A stretch of DNA of 64,000 bases from Eremochloa ophiuroides (GCA_038502445.1 JAHLJS010000006.1:4936553-5000552); one strand, 5' to 3'; shown: positions 44,114 through 55,873, counted from the first letter of the stretch. Notes: a model not told the origin generated them from the sequence alone. Made by a program: numbers and translations.

Positions 44114-45469
44114 CTGTCGGCGCTAGGAAACGGGGGTCCCTAACACCGGCTAGTAGATTTGTGATTTGCGTGCCATGGCTCCGGATGGTGTGCAAGATGG
44201 ACACAGGGATGTATACTGGTTCAGGCAGCTGGCTGCCCTACGTCCAGTTCGAAGGAATAGTCATGTTATCTTGAACCAGAGAGTGCTCGTAGTAGGGGTT
44301 ACAAGCTTAGGCGAGAGAGGGAGAGGGTCCCAAGTCTCTTGTGCGAGTGAAGTGTGTGTTCGTGTTCTATGCAGTGGTGTGTGTGGATGCGGTGAAATTG
44401 AGTGATCTGCCTCTGTCCTCCCTTTTATAGTTACAAGGGAGAGGCTAGAGTTACATGTGATGCCCCGTGGTTACAGTGCTTGGCATGACAGAGACAGTGG
44501 TGACCGGTGGCTATCGTCAGCCACGCCCTCGTCTTGGCGCCTCGAAGGTATGGCCTTGGTCATTCGGCTGATCTTCCACTATCCGATGGTGAGTTCCAAG
44601 GTGGCGCACTGTGCAGGACGTGGCTTGCTGCGTGGCGCTGCGTCACTGTGTCTCATCCGGCCCTGCACAGTGTAACGAGAGGACCGGTTGACCTTTGAAG
44701 ATTGACTTCTGAGGCTCGGGTGCCTCTTATGCCATCGGGAGTGTGATGGGACAGAGCGTTGGGAGTGTCCTCCCTCGGACGTCTTTTCTTCCCACATGCA
44801 GTACTTTCCCGAGGGGTAAGCGGTCCCTATTGTAATTCTACCCATACTCCCGGATTGGCGGAATGGCCGTCACCTTTCTCACCCCTGTGCGGTTCGTGCG
44901 CCAGGGGTATGAGCTGTCGCTGTCGTAGTTGGAGAATCTCTCCGTCAGCAAGGGGCGTCATACGGTTGACTATCCCTGTGGCGGTGTGGAAGGAGTGGGA
45001 CCGTCAGATCGGTTGCCAGTGGAGGTATGGCAGTTGGCATGGCGGACACGCGCGTGCGGGGTGCTGTCGTCTCGAGGAGTCCACTCGATGGGACCGTGCT
45101 TGTAAAGTGGTCAGAGAGGTCCCTTGGGCGGCAAGATTGCTCTGCTGACGTCAGTCGGGCCTCGGGCGAATCGGAGAGCTTGCGCCCGAGTGAGCTGCTT
45201 TCCCGAGCCTTGGGCGAATCGGAGAATTGCGCCCGAGGGGGTTGCTTTCCCGTGCCCTATTCATGGAGGCTCGGGCGAATCATAGAATTGCGCCCACGGG
45301 GTCGGTACGCCTGAGGGGGCGATTTGCTGTTTAGGTATTGTTGCCTGTGGGCTTTTTACGAGTCGCGCCGCCATGGACCTCCTGCTGGGCTTGCCTAGGC
45401 CAAGCCTTACTTTGGAGAAGTGTGTGTTTTTGCGTTAAAATTGGGTACCCCATACTTTGGTACCCGACA
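44114..45469 (-). repeat. 5' LTR of the Tat derivative
   Basis: TGTCGGCGCTAGGAAACGGG to GGTACCCGACA in plus orientation, 1,356 bases. It contains a CTCCCTTTTATAG TATA-like site and three hairpin motifs (45157-45305). It is the uninterrupted version of the longer partner LTR. Confidence 0.9.
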
Positions 45470-46541
45470 TGTCTAGAGCGCGGAGTTCGGTATAGTTCTA
45501 GTCTCTCTCTATTATTGTATTATTCATTATGATTAGGGAAACATTGTTCTTAATAGTTCACATGTTCTTATTTGCAATAGTCTTTGTCTACTTTGATTAT
45601 ATGTCTAGTATAGTTGGTTTGATCTTATTGAATTCATATAATTGCTCGTATAGCGTTTATCCATGCGGACGATGGGTAGATGATGAACAATATGTAGACG
45701 TGGATGTCTAGGTATTCTGTTTATCTGCGAGTGCACCCTGATATGCCGGGTCGTGTGGTAGATCGCGTAGGTGACAGCTACGTTGAGTACTCTGTAGTCC
45801 ACCCCCTGTATGTAGGCAAGCAGGCACGGTCGCGAAGTTGGGTGATGACTCTGTTTTCACATGCTTCCTAGATGATGCCCTTTACATGTGATCATGATAT
45901 AGGATTAGTCGAACAATGGCTGCTAGATGTAATTGCACTAATTAGAGTTATTCATTGACGTAGTCATAGAATTACCTTAGATATTAATTCATTAGTTTAT
46001 CCATTGGCTAGCTATTACTATGACCAGAGAGTGCTTCGATGTTTATCATTTATTTATAATGCTTGATCATACTTATCCCCTTTATTTATCTTATTTACCT
46101 TGTGACCTCTACCTGTTATGAGTAGAGTATATGACATCATTATCACCGCTTATCCATTGTATATAATCACTATCAGTATAATAGATTAAAGTTTATCTTA
46201 GTCCTTCCCAGTGGTATAAATATAAATCGACAACCTGATAGAACTCCTAGGTAAAATGCTATAATGGTATAATTATCTGTCCGCTTGCAGAATTGATCTT
46301 AGTTTATATATTTTATATTTCTGCCTAGCCACGTAGGATGATATATGAAACCTTTATTTATTGTTTAGCATATATAATTAGGGATGACAACCTAGTTCAT
46401 GTATAAGAATGTTGGTAATAGATAAGTGGCTAGTTGCTAATGACAAGTTAATTAATTACCATACATCTTCTAATCTCGTCTTTCGTATTAAAAGTTATAT
46501 AGTTATATTTGGTGACGTTAGTAGATGTCAACAAGTATTTT

Positions 46542-46559
46542 TGGCGCCGTTGCCGGAGA
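46542..46559 (+). other. primer-binding site (tRNA-Asp type) of the Athila-like element
   Basis: TGGCGCCGTTGCCGGAGA, eight bases after the LTR end. It is complementary to the 3' end expected of a plant tRNA-Asp, the usual primer of Athila-type elements. Confidence 0.7.
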
Positions 46560-46883
46560 AGGCACATTAAACTTAGAAAATATTGATAGCATATATACAT
46601 AATGGATAAGATTGTGTTACCGATTGATCTCTAATTCAAACAGGCACACCCTTGTTTTTTTATCATTTGCTTATCTTATGCAGGGTGATGAATGAATGGA
46701 TTTTCTCTTCCAAACAACTTTACTGACAATCCAGAGAAACTTCTTAGAAGGAAGAAGGTTATATAGGCAAGGGACAATTTCAAGTCGCTATCAATAATAC
46801 CCATTGCCGCTCAAGCTCGTCCATCAGAGGAGCCAGCTCTAACATTGGAAGAAGAACATTTAGGAGAATATTTGTTTGAAGAC

Positions 46884-48097
46884 ATGGCTGAGAAGACACT
46901 GCGCGAGTTCTCTGTCCAACAATAGAAAACATCCAGACTGGACCAGTAGTCAACACTAGGGAGAATTGATTCGAACTCAAGCCTGCTCTTATCACCATGG
47001 CTCAAGCCAGTCAATTTTGTGGAAAAGCTCATGAAGATGCAAGTGCACACTTACAACACTTTCTAGAGATCTGCAGCACCTTCAAGATCAGAAGAGTACC
47101 AAGAGATGCTATTTTACTCCGTCATTTCCCATTTTCACTTTTGGGGAAAGCTAAGCAGTGGTTCTACGCCAACAAAGACAAGAGCAGTACATGGGACCAA
47201 TGCTCAACTAGTTTTCTATCAAAGTTCTTTCCTACAGGTAAGACGAATGCTCTGCGTGGAAAAATTTCAAGCTTTCAGCAGCAACATGATGAATCATTCA
47301 CTGAAGCATGGGAGATATTCCAAGACTATATTAAAGACTGTCCTCATCATGGGATAGAGGATTGGCTACTATTGCAGACCTTCTACCACGGGCTTATCTC
47401 AAGCACCCGTGAGTCCATAGATGGTGCAGCAAGGAGGAGCTTTCCTGTCACTTAAGCTTCCAGAAGCTAAAGCACTTGTTGAAAAGATGGCCTCAAATTC
47501 AAACTGTAATGAAGAACGTACTCAACCTCGCAAGAGAGGAGGAGGCATCCATTATCTCAAAGGAAACCGACATGGTCACTGCCAAACTAGACCTCATCAT
47601 GAAGAAGCTCGACCTAGAGAAGAAGGAAGTCATGCACATCAATGATTCTCGCATGACCTGTGAAGAATGTGGAGATTTCGGGCATTCAGCTGTCAACTGC
47701 CCTACACTGCAAGAGGATGTGAACTTCATCAACAACAACACCTACTATCGTCCTCAACAAGGTCAAGGATGGAACTAGCCAAACCAGGGATGGAATCAGC
47801 AACCTCGACAAGGTAATTACCAAGGTAACAACCAAGGTAATAATTACAATAATTACAATCTTCCACCTTTAAGAGATTTAGTTGCTGGTCAATCTAAATT
47901 ATTAGATCAAATGTCTAGAAAGGTAGCCTCTAATAATAAAGCTTTAGAAAACATAAATACTAGAATGGAAACCTTTACTTCTGCTATAAAGAATCAGCAC
48001 AGCTTTAATAAAATGTTAGAAACACAATTAGCTCAGTTAGCTGCTGCTGTCCCTCCATTTGAGAAAGTAAGATTCCGGGCCAGCCGGAAGATCTAGA
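46884..48097 (+). pseudogene. Athila-type gag (retrotransposon gag domain plus CCHC knuckle), broken
   Basis: The original start is taken at 46884 (MAEKTLREFSV) because the second Athila-like gag in this window begins the same way. A one-base loss near 46916 and a TGA near 46970 follow, so the first long open part starts at 46997 (MAQASQFCGKAHEDASAHLQ). Conserved text includes FPFSLLGKAKQWFYANKDKS, FLSKFFPTGKTNALRGKI and the CPHHGIEDWLLLQTFYHGL segment. Two frame changes lie between 47420 and 47480. The knuckle CEECGDFGHSAVNC is intact in the third part, followed by a TAG at 47776-47778 in an Asn/Gln-rich tail. Gag would form particles and bind RNA. Confidence 0.88.
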
Positions 48098-48159
48098 AAC
48101 TGCTAACCTTGTTGATATTCATAATGCAACCCAGTACTATATTGAGCCTGTAGATATAC

Positions 48160-48560
48160 AGTGGATTGATCACTCACTACCTGAGAAGATGGGAGACCCT
48201 GGAAGACATTATTCCTATCTCTATAGGATGTCACAGCTTCCCAGAGGCTATCTGCGATTTTGGCGCAAGTGTCAACATAATGCCCAAGGTAATTTATGAG
48301 AAAATTTTAGGTGACCCTTTGTTGTACACAGATATGCGTTTGCAGCTTGCAGATCAGTCCATTTGCTACCCCGAAGGAGTGCTAGAAGAATCTGTTATCA
48401 GAGTGGGGCAATCATATGTCCCAGTTGACTTCGTGATCATGGAGACAAGAAGGAGATGAGAAGGCACCCATTATTTTGGGACGACCATTCTTGTGCACAA
48501 TCAAAGCCATTATCTATGCGAAACATGTTAAGATTGTCCTCTCTATCAAGGACAAGAAAG
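48160..48560 (+). pseudogene. first protease-like domain (DFGAS) of the Athila-like element
   Basis: The frame at 48166-48459 has SFPEAICDFGASVNIMPK, LQLADQSICYPEGV and the strand-forming VPVDFVIME. It then shifts frame and continues as APIILGRPFLCTIKAIIYA from about 48462. This is a complete single-domain retroviral protease fold in order (active loop, flap, LGRPFL), but the active triplet reads D-F-G. Athila-type proteases often have D-L-G-A-S here, so this copy may be a normal variant or a degraded one. One frameshift near 48455 breaks it. Confidence 0.75.
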
Positions 48561-49606
48561 AAAGATTCTCATTCAAGAACCGCATCCTGAAGACTCCTGC
48601 AGCCCCGAAGCAATTCTATCGACAAGAAGAGCAACAACAACCAGTACCGAAAAAGAAGAACAATAGAAGATGGAGGAAGAACAAGCCTCAGCATATACCT
48701 AAAGAAACCGCTCAACTAATCATTGCTCTCAACACAGAAAATGATCATATGCTCCCAAAACCATTCCCAACAAAGAGAGGTGACCCAAGTGTACCAATCA
48801 TTGACTGCACGATCAGAGACACCACTTTTCCCGACACCATCTGCGACACTGGATCAGACGTCAACATAATGTCCAAAAAGGTATATGATGATTTATTTAA
48901 TGATTCACCTCTATACCCAACATATATTCAGTTGCAGATGGCAGACCAATCGTTAAGATTCCCTGAGGGCGTGGTCAAGGACGTTATGGTAGGGATTCAA
49001 GACAAATACATATCCACAGATTTTCTAGTTCTTGACATGCAGGGAGACGATGAATCACCTGTTCTTTTGGAAAGACCGTTCCTCTACACTGCCAATGCCA
49101 TTATCTACATCGGGTCCGGACAGATCCACTTTAACCTACCCACGGGAAAGGTACGCTGTCAATTTAGAACACTTCTTAACCATGAGCAGATCAGGAAGCA
49201 ACGCAACAGGAGAAGACGCCTAGCCCGCCGTCAAGCTGCCCAGCCTCACTGTGGATGGGAGGAATTCCCTGGTAAGATTGTGAAGTATGAAGACTGCTAT
49301 AAGGAGCAAGAGAAAGCCATACAAGCATCACGCTGGAGTGAGTGGGAAGCGGAAACTGAAAGGATGGATCAGATTGCTAAGGCAGAGAAGGAAGAGATCC
49401 ACGCAAGAGTAGAAGAATGGATGAAGAAGGATAAAGAGGCAAGAGAATCACACCTGAGAGAGAGCAACAAGAAAGAGCTGGAGCTAGAAAAGAGAGAAGT
49501 AGAAGAGACAGAAATGAGATGGAAGGAGAAGGAAGAAGCACCTACTACACCACCGCAAAATGGGGAATTAACTGAGGTAACCTCAGACGATGAACCTACT
49601 GAGTAA
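48476..49606 (+). CDS. second protease-like domain (DTGSD) with charged C-terminal tail
   Basis: An open frame of 376 residues. Its first ~40 residues are the end of the first protease domain (MGRPFLCTIKAIIYAKHVKI). A Gln/Lys-rich linker follows, then at about residues 100-225 a second complete protease-like domain: PSVPIIDCTI, TICDTGSDVNIMSKKVYDDL, LQMADQSLRFPEGV, STDFLVLDMQ and PVLLERPFLYTANAIIY. The active triplet D-T-G is canonical. Residues 226-376 are Arg/Glu/Lys-rich and predicted by eye to be a coiled coil, ending TSDDEPTE. No RT follows. It is still open across 1.1 kb despite its broken gag neighbour. Whether it is translated is unknown. Confidence 0.75.
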   Translation: MGRPFLCTIKAIIYAKHVKIVLSIKDKKERFSFKNRILKTPAAPKQFYRQEEQQQPVPKKKNNRRWRKNKPQHIPKETAQLIIALNTENDHMLPKPFPTKRGDPSVPIIDCTIRDTTFPDTICDTGSDVNIMSKKVYDDLFNDSPLYPTYIQLQMADQSLRFPEGVVKDVMVGIQDKYISTDFLVLDMQGDDESPVLLERPFLYTANAIIYIGSGQIHFNLPTGKVRCQFRTLLNHEQIRKQRNRRRRLARRQAAQPHCGWEEFPGKIVKYEDCYKEQEKAIQASRWSEWEAETERMDQIAKAEKEEIHARVEEWMKKDKEARESHLRESNKKELELEKREVEETEMRWKEKEEAPTTPPQNGELTEVTSDDEPTE

Positions 49607-52247
49607 GTACTCTCCTCTATCTAAATCCTGTCGGTAGACTTTAAATTCCACACCCTAGCCATAAAGTCAAAATGGTTATTATCTAATTAAGTTAGCATTT
49701 ATTAGTAATTTTGTATCAACACATTTATTAGTACAATCACTTTTTGCATATTAAAAATAAACCAAAAAAACCTAAAGCCCCATGTGAATACACTTATGGT
49801 AAACCCTGAAGTAATATTTACTGTGGTGGCATAAAAATAAAAATAATATATATATAAATGGTAGTAGCATTTGTATTTACTCTGTTGCATTATAAAAATC
49901 CTAAGCCCCATAAGAATAAATATTTTTCGTGGTGGCATAAAAACATAGTATGCATACATATTTGATTGCTGTATAAGAAAATTCGAAAATCCTAAAAAGA
50001 GAATCCTGTTAGAATCTGTCAGTTAAAATCAACTCAAAAGAATAATCAATTAATCATTGGCTTACCGCTAACCCTTATCACATTTGAGCCTCGAGTTTTG
50101 CTTTTCTTTTTGGAGTATAATTAAGCAGTAACAATATTATGACTAAGGAGAGAGTCTATCAGTGGCGCCCACTAGGACCACCACTGGCTAGCTCACTCTA
50201 AGGATCATTCAACGCCAAATATTACAAACATCAAGCTTGAGGGAGGAGCATCCCCTAATTATCAGGTAATTATACCTATACGATTATCGATTCTATTTTA
50301 TAAAGTCATAAAATACCAAAAACATGTGAACACATGAAGGTTCACCATAGTACCATAAGAAAATTTAAAAAATACCAAAAATATGTGGGCACATGAAGGT
50401 CCACACTTTTTAGAAAAACCCAAAAATATGTGGGCACATGAAGATCCACCCAATTAGGAAACTTCTGCTGGAAATATAAAATCAATCACTTACCATGGAG
50501 TGGTACTAAACTTAACCCCTCTTCATGAGATTTGGTATTTTTGTCGACAATTGAGTTTCACAGAAAAATATAAGATCAAAAAGCTAGTCAACCCGACGCC
50601 CTTACACTGCCGATACACCTGCTCCCAGAAAGATCACTCAATTTGCAACATCAAAAGACCCTGTCAAACATCCAGCTTGGGGGAGGGCACCCTCCATTTA
50701 AAATCCAGGTAAGTATAAGTTTTCCACTTTATTATTATTACTTTTCGCGTGAGTTAGCTAGTAAGATAAAATTTGAAAACTAAATAAATATTTATCTATA
50801 TATTAGAATATGTTCAGAGTCATTCTAGGCTAGAATTAAAAACAATTGATGAACATTAAAATTTTATCTTGTAGATGATGAATAATTGTTCTGCCATAAT
50901 AATTTTCAAGTGTCTAGTTTTTAAATCATGAATTCTCGCAAGTTTTAGATACTACTGTTTTGACTTAAGAATTTATTCTGAACCTGAAACTTGTGGAGGC
51001 ATATGCTTGAGCTAAGTCTAGGTGATTGATTGATATGATACATGAAAGTCTGAGCTGCTATTTATATTATTCCTAGCATTACTAAATTCTGGAGATTTAT
51101 CTTGAAAACTTAAAATCTACATGATGAGCTCTTGTATAACAAAGTATGAATTCTTACCAAAGCCATATATGATACATTTAGAGTTAAGAAAACCCTTGCA
51201 CATTCATGCTGCTTGTTTTGCATTGAGTTCAGTCAACCTTTGTTGTATACCTCATGAGAGTCTTGTCATGCTTTTAAAACCAAGATCACGTACACACTCC
51301 ACCCACATATGCATTATTCCTATCCTGAGAATAATCTCAACCATTTCCACTTTCATCTATATTCATCATAAAATGTTTTCTCCTACATTGGGAGTAAACA
51401 CCCAAAAATATACCCCGTAGGACAGCCCTGTTATAAATGCTCTATGTTTTTATCATTATTATCTCTCCAAATCATTTATTGGATGCATGTGGCTATGCAA
51501 AAGTATGAAAAGAAAAGGGAGTAAAAGATGGACAAGTGTCTCAACAATTAAAGCAATGGGTACTAGATGCCCGCCTCCCTGATTGAAAAAAAAAGAAGAA
51601 AGAAAAAAAGATAGTCCATGTTTCCTGCAAATCATAAAGAGAGATTTAATTTTCAAAAGAGCATAAGTAGAATTAGGATTAGCCACTAAATACTACATAT
51701 ATACATATCCATCATATTCCATACACATGCACATCTTGCTTTAATTGTATGCCTCGATTCTCTGTGGATCCATTGTTTAACTTTACAATATATGAATTGC
51801 AAGTATGCTCATTCGCGTTATTGCCACTCCTATGGGCTCCACTATAATCTTTAGCTATAGGTAGGCATAATATCGTTAATGCTGCAGTGTGACCCATAAA
51901 TACCACATATTAAGAGACTTGAGGGTGTCATACAATTAAGCTCTGAGTTTTATTTTGAAAATTTGCAAAACTCCGGAATATTGGTACTGTGAAGAATTTG
52001 CTACAAAGTGCTTGACTTGATTGTTCTATCTTTCAATTACTCAAGATTACACGAAAGCTTTAAAGCTCCATGGTTAAAGGTAAAATGGGTAAGTTTGAAA
52101 GTTAGAATAGTTATTGTCTAATCTGGAGGAGAATCTCTGTTTGAGAGCATGTGTACTTGAAAAGCCTGAAAGCATTGTAGCAACTCCTGATCCAAATACT
52201 TTGCTAAATTAGGCTTAATTTGTTTGCCATGGGACTGGCAAACAGGT
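49607..52247 (+). other. non-coding 3' region of the Athila-like element
   Basis: 2.6 kb with no RT, RNase H or integrase motif on either strand. It holds two purine-rich tracts resembling the terminal polypurine tract (50232-50248 CAAGCTTGAGGGAGGAG and 50671-50690 CCAGCTTGGGGGAGGGC). It also has three copies of a phrase like AAATATGTGGGCACATGAAG with GGTCCAC between 50318 and 50452. The rest is AT-rich. Confidence 0.7.
50318..50452 (+). repeat. three short imperfect tandem repeats
   Basis: Copies read AAACATGTGAACACATGAAG, AAATATGTGGGCACATGAAG and AAATATGTGGGCACATGAAG, each followed by a (G/A)(G/A)T(T/C)CAC phrase. Their starts are roughly 67 and 40 bases apart. Confidence 0.7.
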
Positions 52248-52261
52248 AAGCTTGGGGGTGT
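52248..52261 (+). other. polypurine tract of the Athila-like element
   Basis: AAGCTTGGGGGTGT lies directly against the 3' LTR start TGTTGACGG, as expected for plus-strand priming. Confidence 0.75.
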
Positions 52262-53811
52262 TGTTGACGGTGGATAACGTCAACTTTTATTAGAACTTTA
52301 GACACCAAAGGATACATGAATACACACTAGTCTAGAGTTTTAACTGATAATTTTCATGAGTTTTGCATGTTCTGTATTTTCTAGGGTCTATTCCAGAAAA
52401 GCATAAAAAAGGATTAAAGTGCATAAAAGACACAAAACTTAACCGCGAAGGAAACATCGTCATCGGGACGTGGGAAGAGTGTAGAAGGCACTCGAAGCAA
52501 ACTGGGGCCGAACCCCTGCCAAGTGGGGCCGAGCGGTGCCCCCCCTAGGGTTTCACCGCCGTCTTCTGGAGTCTTCTTCCACCGCCTTTGAGGAGTCATC
52601 TCGGCCCTTGGTTAAGTCGGTTTGATCCTACGGCGCACGTGCATCCCACTGGGCTATAAATAAAGGGGCAGGCCCCCTGCAGGCATCCTATAATCCCAGA
52701 ATCATTCATCCAAAGCATCAAGTCTTTGGTCAAGCCATCAAGGGCCTTCTACTTCATAGTTCTAGGCTAATTAGATTAGAAGTAGAGGAGTTTAGTTCTT
52801 CGTCGGGATCTGGAGCCCCGGCATCTGTCTGGAGCGCGGAGTTCGGTATAGTTCTAGTCTCTCTCTATTATTGTATTATTGATTATGATTAGGGAAATAT
52901 TGTTCTTAATAGTTCATATGTTCTTATTTATAATAGTCTTTGTCTACTTTGATTATATATCTAGTATAGTTAGTTTGATCTTATTGAATTAATGTAATTG
53001 CTCGTATAGCGTGCATCCATGCGGACGATGCGTAGATGATGAACAATATGTAGACGTGGTGTCTAGGTATTCTGTTTATCTGCGAGTGCACCCTAATGTG
53101 CCGTGTCGTGTGGTAGATCGCGTAGGTGACAGCTACGTTGAATTCTCTGTAGTCCACCCCCTGTATGTAGGCAAGCAGGCACGGTCGCGAAGTTGGGTGA
53201 TGACTCTGTTTCACATCCTTCCTAGATGATGCCCTTTACATGTGATCTTGATATAGGATTAGTCTAACAATGACGGGTAGATGTAATTGCACTAATTAGA
53301 GTTATTCATTAACGTAGCCATAGAATTACCTTAGATATTAATTCCTTAGTTTATCCATTAGCTAGCTATTACTATGACTAGAGAGTGCTCTGATGTTTAT
53401 CTTTTATTTATAATGTTTGATCATAGTTATCACCTTTATTTATCTTATTTATCCTTGTGACCTCTACCTGTTATGAGTAGAGTATATGACATCGTTATCA
53501 CCGCTTATCCATTGTATATAATCGATATCAATATAATAGATTAAAGTTTATCTTAGTCCTCTCCAGTGGTATAAATATAAATCGACAACCTGGTAGAATT
53601 CTTAGGTAAAATGCTACAATGGTATAATTATCTGTCCGCTTGCAGAATTGATCTTAGTTTATATATTTTATATTTCTGCCTAGCCACATAGGATGATATA
53701 TGAAACCTTTATTTATTGTTTAGCATATATAATTAGGGATCACAACCTAGTTCATACATAAGAATGTTGGTAATAGATAAGTGGCTAGTTACTAATGACA
53801 AGTTAATTAAT
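52262..53811 (+). repeat. 3' LTR of the Athila-like element, last ~75 bases missing
   Basis: It matches the two halves of the 5' LTR continuously, including the uninterrupted CATCTGTCTGGAGCGCGG site near 52830 where the 5' LTR holds the 7-kb nested element. It breaks off after GTTAATTAAT at 53811, where GC-rich sequence begins. Confidence 0.9.
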
Positions 53812-54084
53812 TGCGCTACAGTGCTCTGCCCCTCTCCTGCCCTTGCACCGTGCCGGGTCCCCTCGCGCGTGCCGCGCCGCGCGCCGGCGACGCCCGGGGC
53901 CGGTCTGCCGCGTGTCGCCGACGGGGCAGGGTCCGTGGGGGTCCTCTCTGCGTCGTGCGTCCATCCTCTCCCCATATAAGGCACCGTTTCCCCCTTCTTG
54001 TTTCCGTTGCCGCCGCAGGAAGGCTCTCGGTCGCCGACGAGCACTCCATGTTCGCCGTTCCAATTCGCTCTCTGTGGAGTGTCT
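53812..54084 (+). repeat. GC-rich LTR-like sequence, left part
   Basis: It begins TGCGCTACAGTGCTCTGCC exactly where the Athila-like 3' LTR stops. It is GC-rich, has a TATA box (CCCATATAAGGC at 53971-53982), and is cut at 54085 by the next element. Sequence of similar style resumes at 63021, so the two parts are probably one promoter-bearing LTR inserted into the Athila-like LTR. It could also be another kind of insertion; the far end is outside the window. Confidence 0.45.
53971..53982 (+). promoter_or_regulatory. TATA box in the GC-rich LTR-like sequence
   Basis: CCCATATAAGGC in GC-rich surroundings, followed by CT-rich sequence typical of a plant transcription start. Confidence 0.45.
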
Positions 54085-55873
54085 TGTTGGCATTTATTAA
54101 CATCGTTACAAAAGATAGACTAAAAGTCCATCCCAGTCAACGGCGCTAGAAATGCTTGTTGGCGTCTCTTAGTATTACTACTAAAGATAGACTATAAGTC
54201 TGTCCTTAGTAATAATACTAAAAACGCAAGTTGACATTCCCAACCACCATTAATTCAGAAAGGTAACCCTTGGCCCTTAAAGGCACCGGCCTAGGTAGTG
54301 CAGTCTGGTAATAACAGTTAGAAGTGCCGGATTGCCCTTCCTAACCGTCATTACTTACGATATGCAAAACTGTGACACGGCGCCGTGGGGTGCATAAGAA
54401 TTACAATCCTTAAGTAATGGTACTTAGGTACGCCAATCGATAGCTCAGTAAGAAATAAGATAACTCTGCAAACGCACAGAACTATCATTGTAGCATTTCA
54501 ATCCGTGAGTAGGGTGTCGTATTTATAATTTTCCGTAGGAGGGCAATATGCATCAAGCACGGTGTAAACATGATCACTTATTGAGTGCAACGGTAGGCAT
54601 AGAGTAAACAGGAATAAGACATGATTTCAAGATAGTGGACACACATATGGATCAACCTCAAGGATAAAAGAAAAATAAAGAATAAAAGAATATATCTAAC
54701 TGAGCAGGCATTGATCATATATAATTATGCAAAGAACTGTTAGCAAATCATCTAATTAGTAGTTCTAGTATCAGGACTAAGTCTGGGGTGATAGGGAGAT
54801 CCCCACAGCTGGTCTGCCAGCCGATAGAGACTTTACGAACTCCTACTCAATATCCGAACGTGGGGGAATGCTAGGGATGGACAGGGCTGTCACCACCTGT
54901 CCACCTACCCCTCTGCCCGTGGGATACCGACATATTCGCTGATCTCCGCATACCCAAGCTCCATGCTTGCATACTTGGAAACAACTCCTAACCCCCAGCG
55001 GACCCCAACCCTTCGGATTGACATGCTAGGTTAAGAGCAGCCATGACAGCACGACGAACCATCACCTCATTCCTAGTTCTTCCTCTATTCATACTAATTC
55101 GATGAACAATGAAGAACGATGATGAACAAGTCAAGAACATGATACATAAACTATATTCTAGCTCATATACTATGCTCATAAGATCATAATTAGACTCTAG
55201 TTCATATGCATAATCATATAAGTATGATAAGAACTTGCTCATGGAAGAAGACCGAATTGTATTCATACCAAGATGATCCTTTTCTTCCAAGGAGACAAGC
55301 TCTCCTTGATAGCTCTTGCCTTGCTCACAAACTACTACAACTACTCTAAAGATACAAGTGAGAGGTGTGAGGTAGATGACTCCAAATGATGTGTGTCTTG
55401 AAGGGGATGGAGCACCATCTATTTATAAGTGAAACTATTTCGGTTTCGGCGTTCTAAACATGGAAGCAGGTGAAACCGCCTTGAGTACTGTGACTGAAGA
55501 TGGGCCTAGGAAGTGCCATCTAGGGGCGGCCTGCCCCTGGGGGAGGCGGCAACTGGCCATCGCCTTCGGGTGGTCGGTTGCTCCCTGGGCCTGGGCCTCT
55601 CCCTTGGTTGCGGATGGATCCAGTTACGCTTTGAAGGTGGGCTTCTTTAGTATTCTTTGGTTGCGCATTTGTTGGATTCGTCATTTGACTTTGCGCTTTC
55701 TTACATGTTGATGCGTATTTCCACTTGTTATGCCATAAAACCTGTAAAACATGAATGCTGGGGGTACAAGTGGAACTTGTTAGTAGTAAAGGCATATGTG
55801 CTAGAATATGATTATTAATCCTCTTTTTAGTCTAAGTTGGTGGTATAAAATTTATCCATAAGGACCACCAACA
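54085..55873 (-). repeat. 3' LTR of the second Athila-like element
   Basis: 1,789 bases, alignable end to end with 61203-63020. Its first 72 bases duplicate the following LTR start and include a copy of the primer-binding site text. Confidence 0.9.

Larger units (their letters stand above)
38455..45469 (-). mobile_element. Tat-type LTR deletion derivative nested in the Athila-like 5' LTR
   Basis: The exact target duplication TGTCT lies at 38450-38454 and 45470-45474. The LTRs are 38455-41458 (3' on the minus strand) and 44114-45469 (5'), starting TGTCGG and ending CCCGACA. The primer site TTGGCGCGCCAGGTAGGG lies at 44095-44112 and the polypurine tract CTCGGGGGCTAC next to the 3' LTR. The 2.65-kb interior keeps only a gag start and an integrase tail joined by a large deletion. 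LTR similarity is about 96% over 230 aligned bases by eye, so it looks younger than its host element. The uninterrupted target sequence is visible in the host's other LTR near 52830. Confidence 0.92.
37864..46533 (+). repeat. 5' LTR of the Athila-like element, split by a 7-kb insertion
   Basis: LTR sequence occupies 37864-38454 and 45470-46533, about 1.65 kb after removing the nested element and one target duplication. The start reads TGTAGACGGTGGATAAC and the end GATGTCAACA. Confidence 0.85.
37864..53811 (+). mobile_element. non-autonomous Athila-like gypsy element (gag plus two protease-like domains)
   Basis: The 5' LTR is 37864-46533 (split by a nested element) and the 3' LTR is 52262-53811 (its last ~75 bases cut off by a later insertion). 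A tRNA-Asp-type primer site follows the 5' LTR, and a purine tract AAGCTTGGGGGTG precedes the 3' LTR. Between them are gag and tandem aspartic-protease-like domains, then 2.6 kb without any RT, RNase H or integrase. Counting out the nested element, the full length is about 9 kb. LTR ends are TGT(A/T)GAC...GTCAACA. The LTRs are roughly 94% alike over the first 170 bases by eye. It must have moved using enzymes from an autonomous relative. Confidence 0.82.

Noticed and set aside
48476..49606. Non-transposon aspartic protease gene
   Set aside because: It is flanked by Athila-type gag and LTRs in the same orientation; the protease motifs are of the retrotransposon type.
53803..54149. Small proteins around 53.8-54.1 kb
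   Set aside because: At least five overlapping frames on both strands in GC-rich LTR-like DNA; some run into the next LTR.
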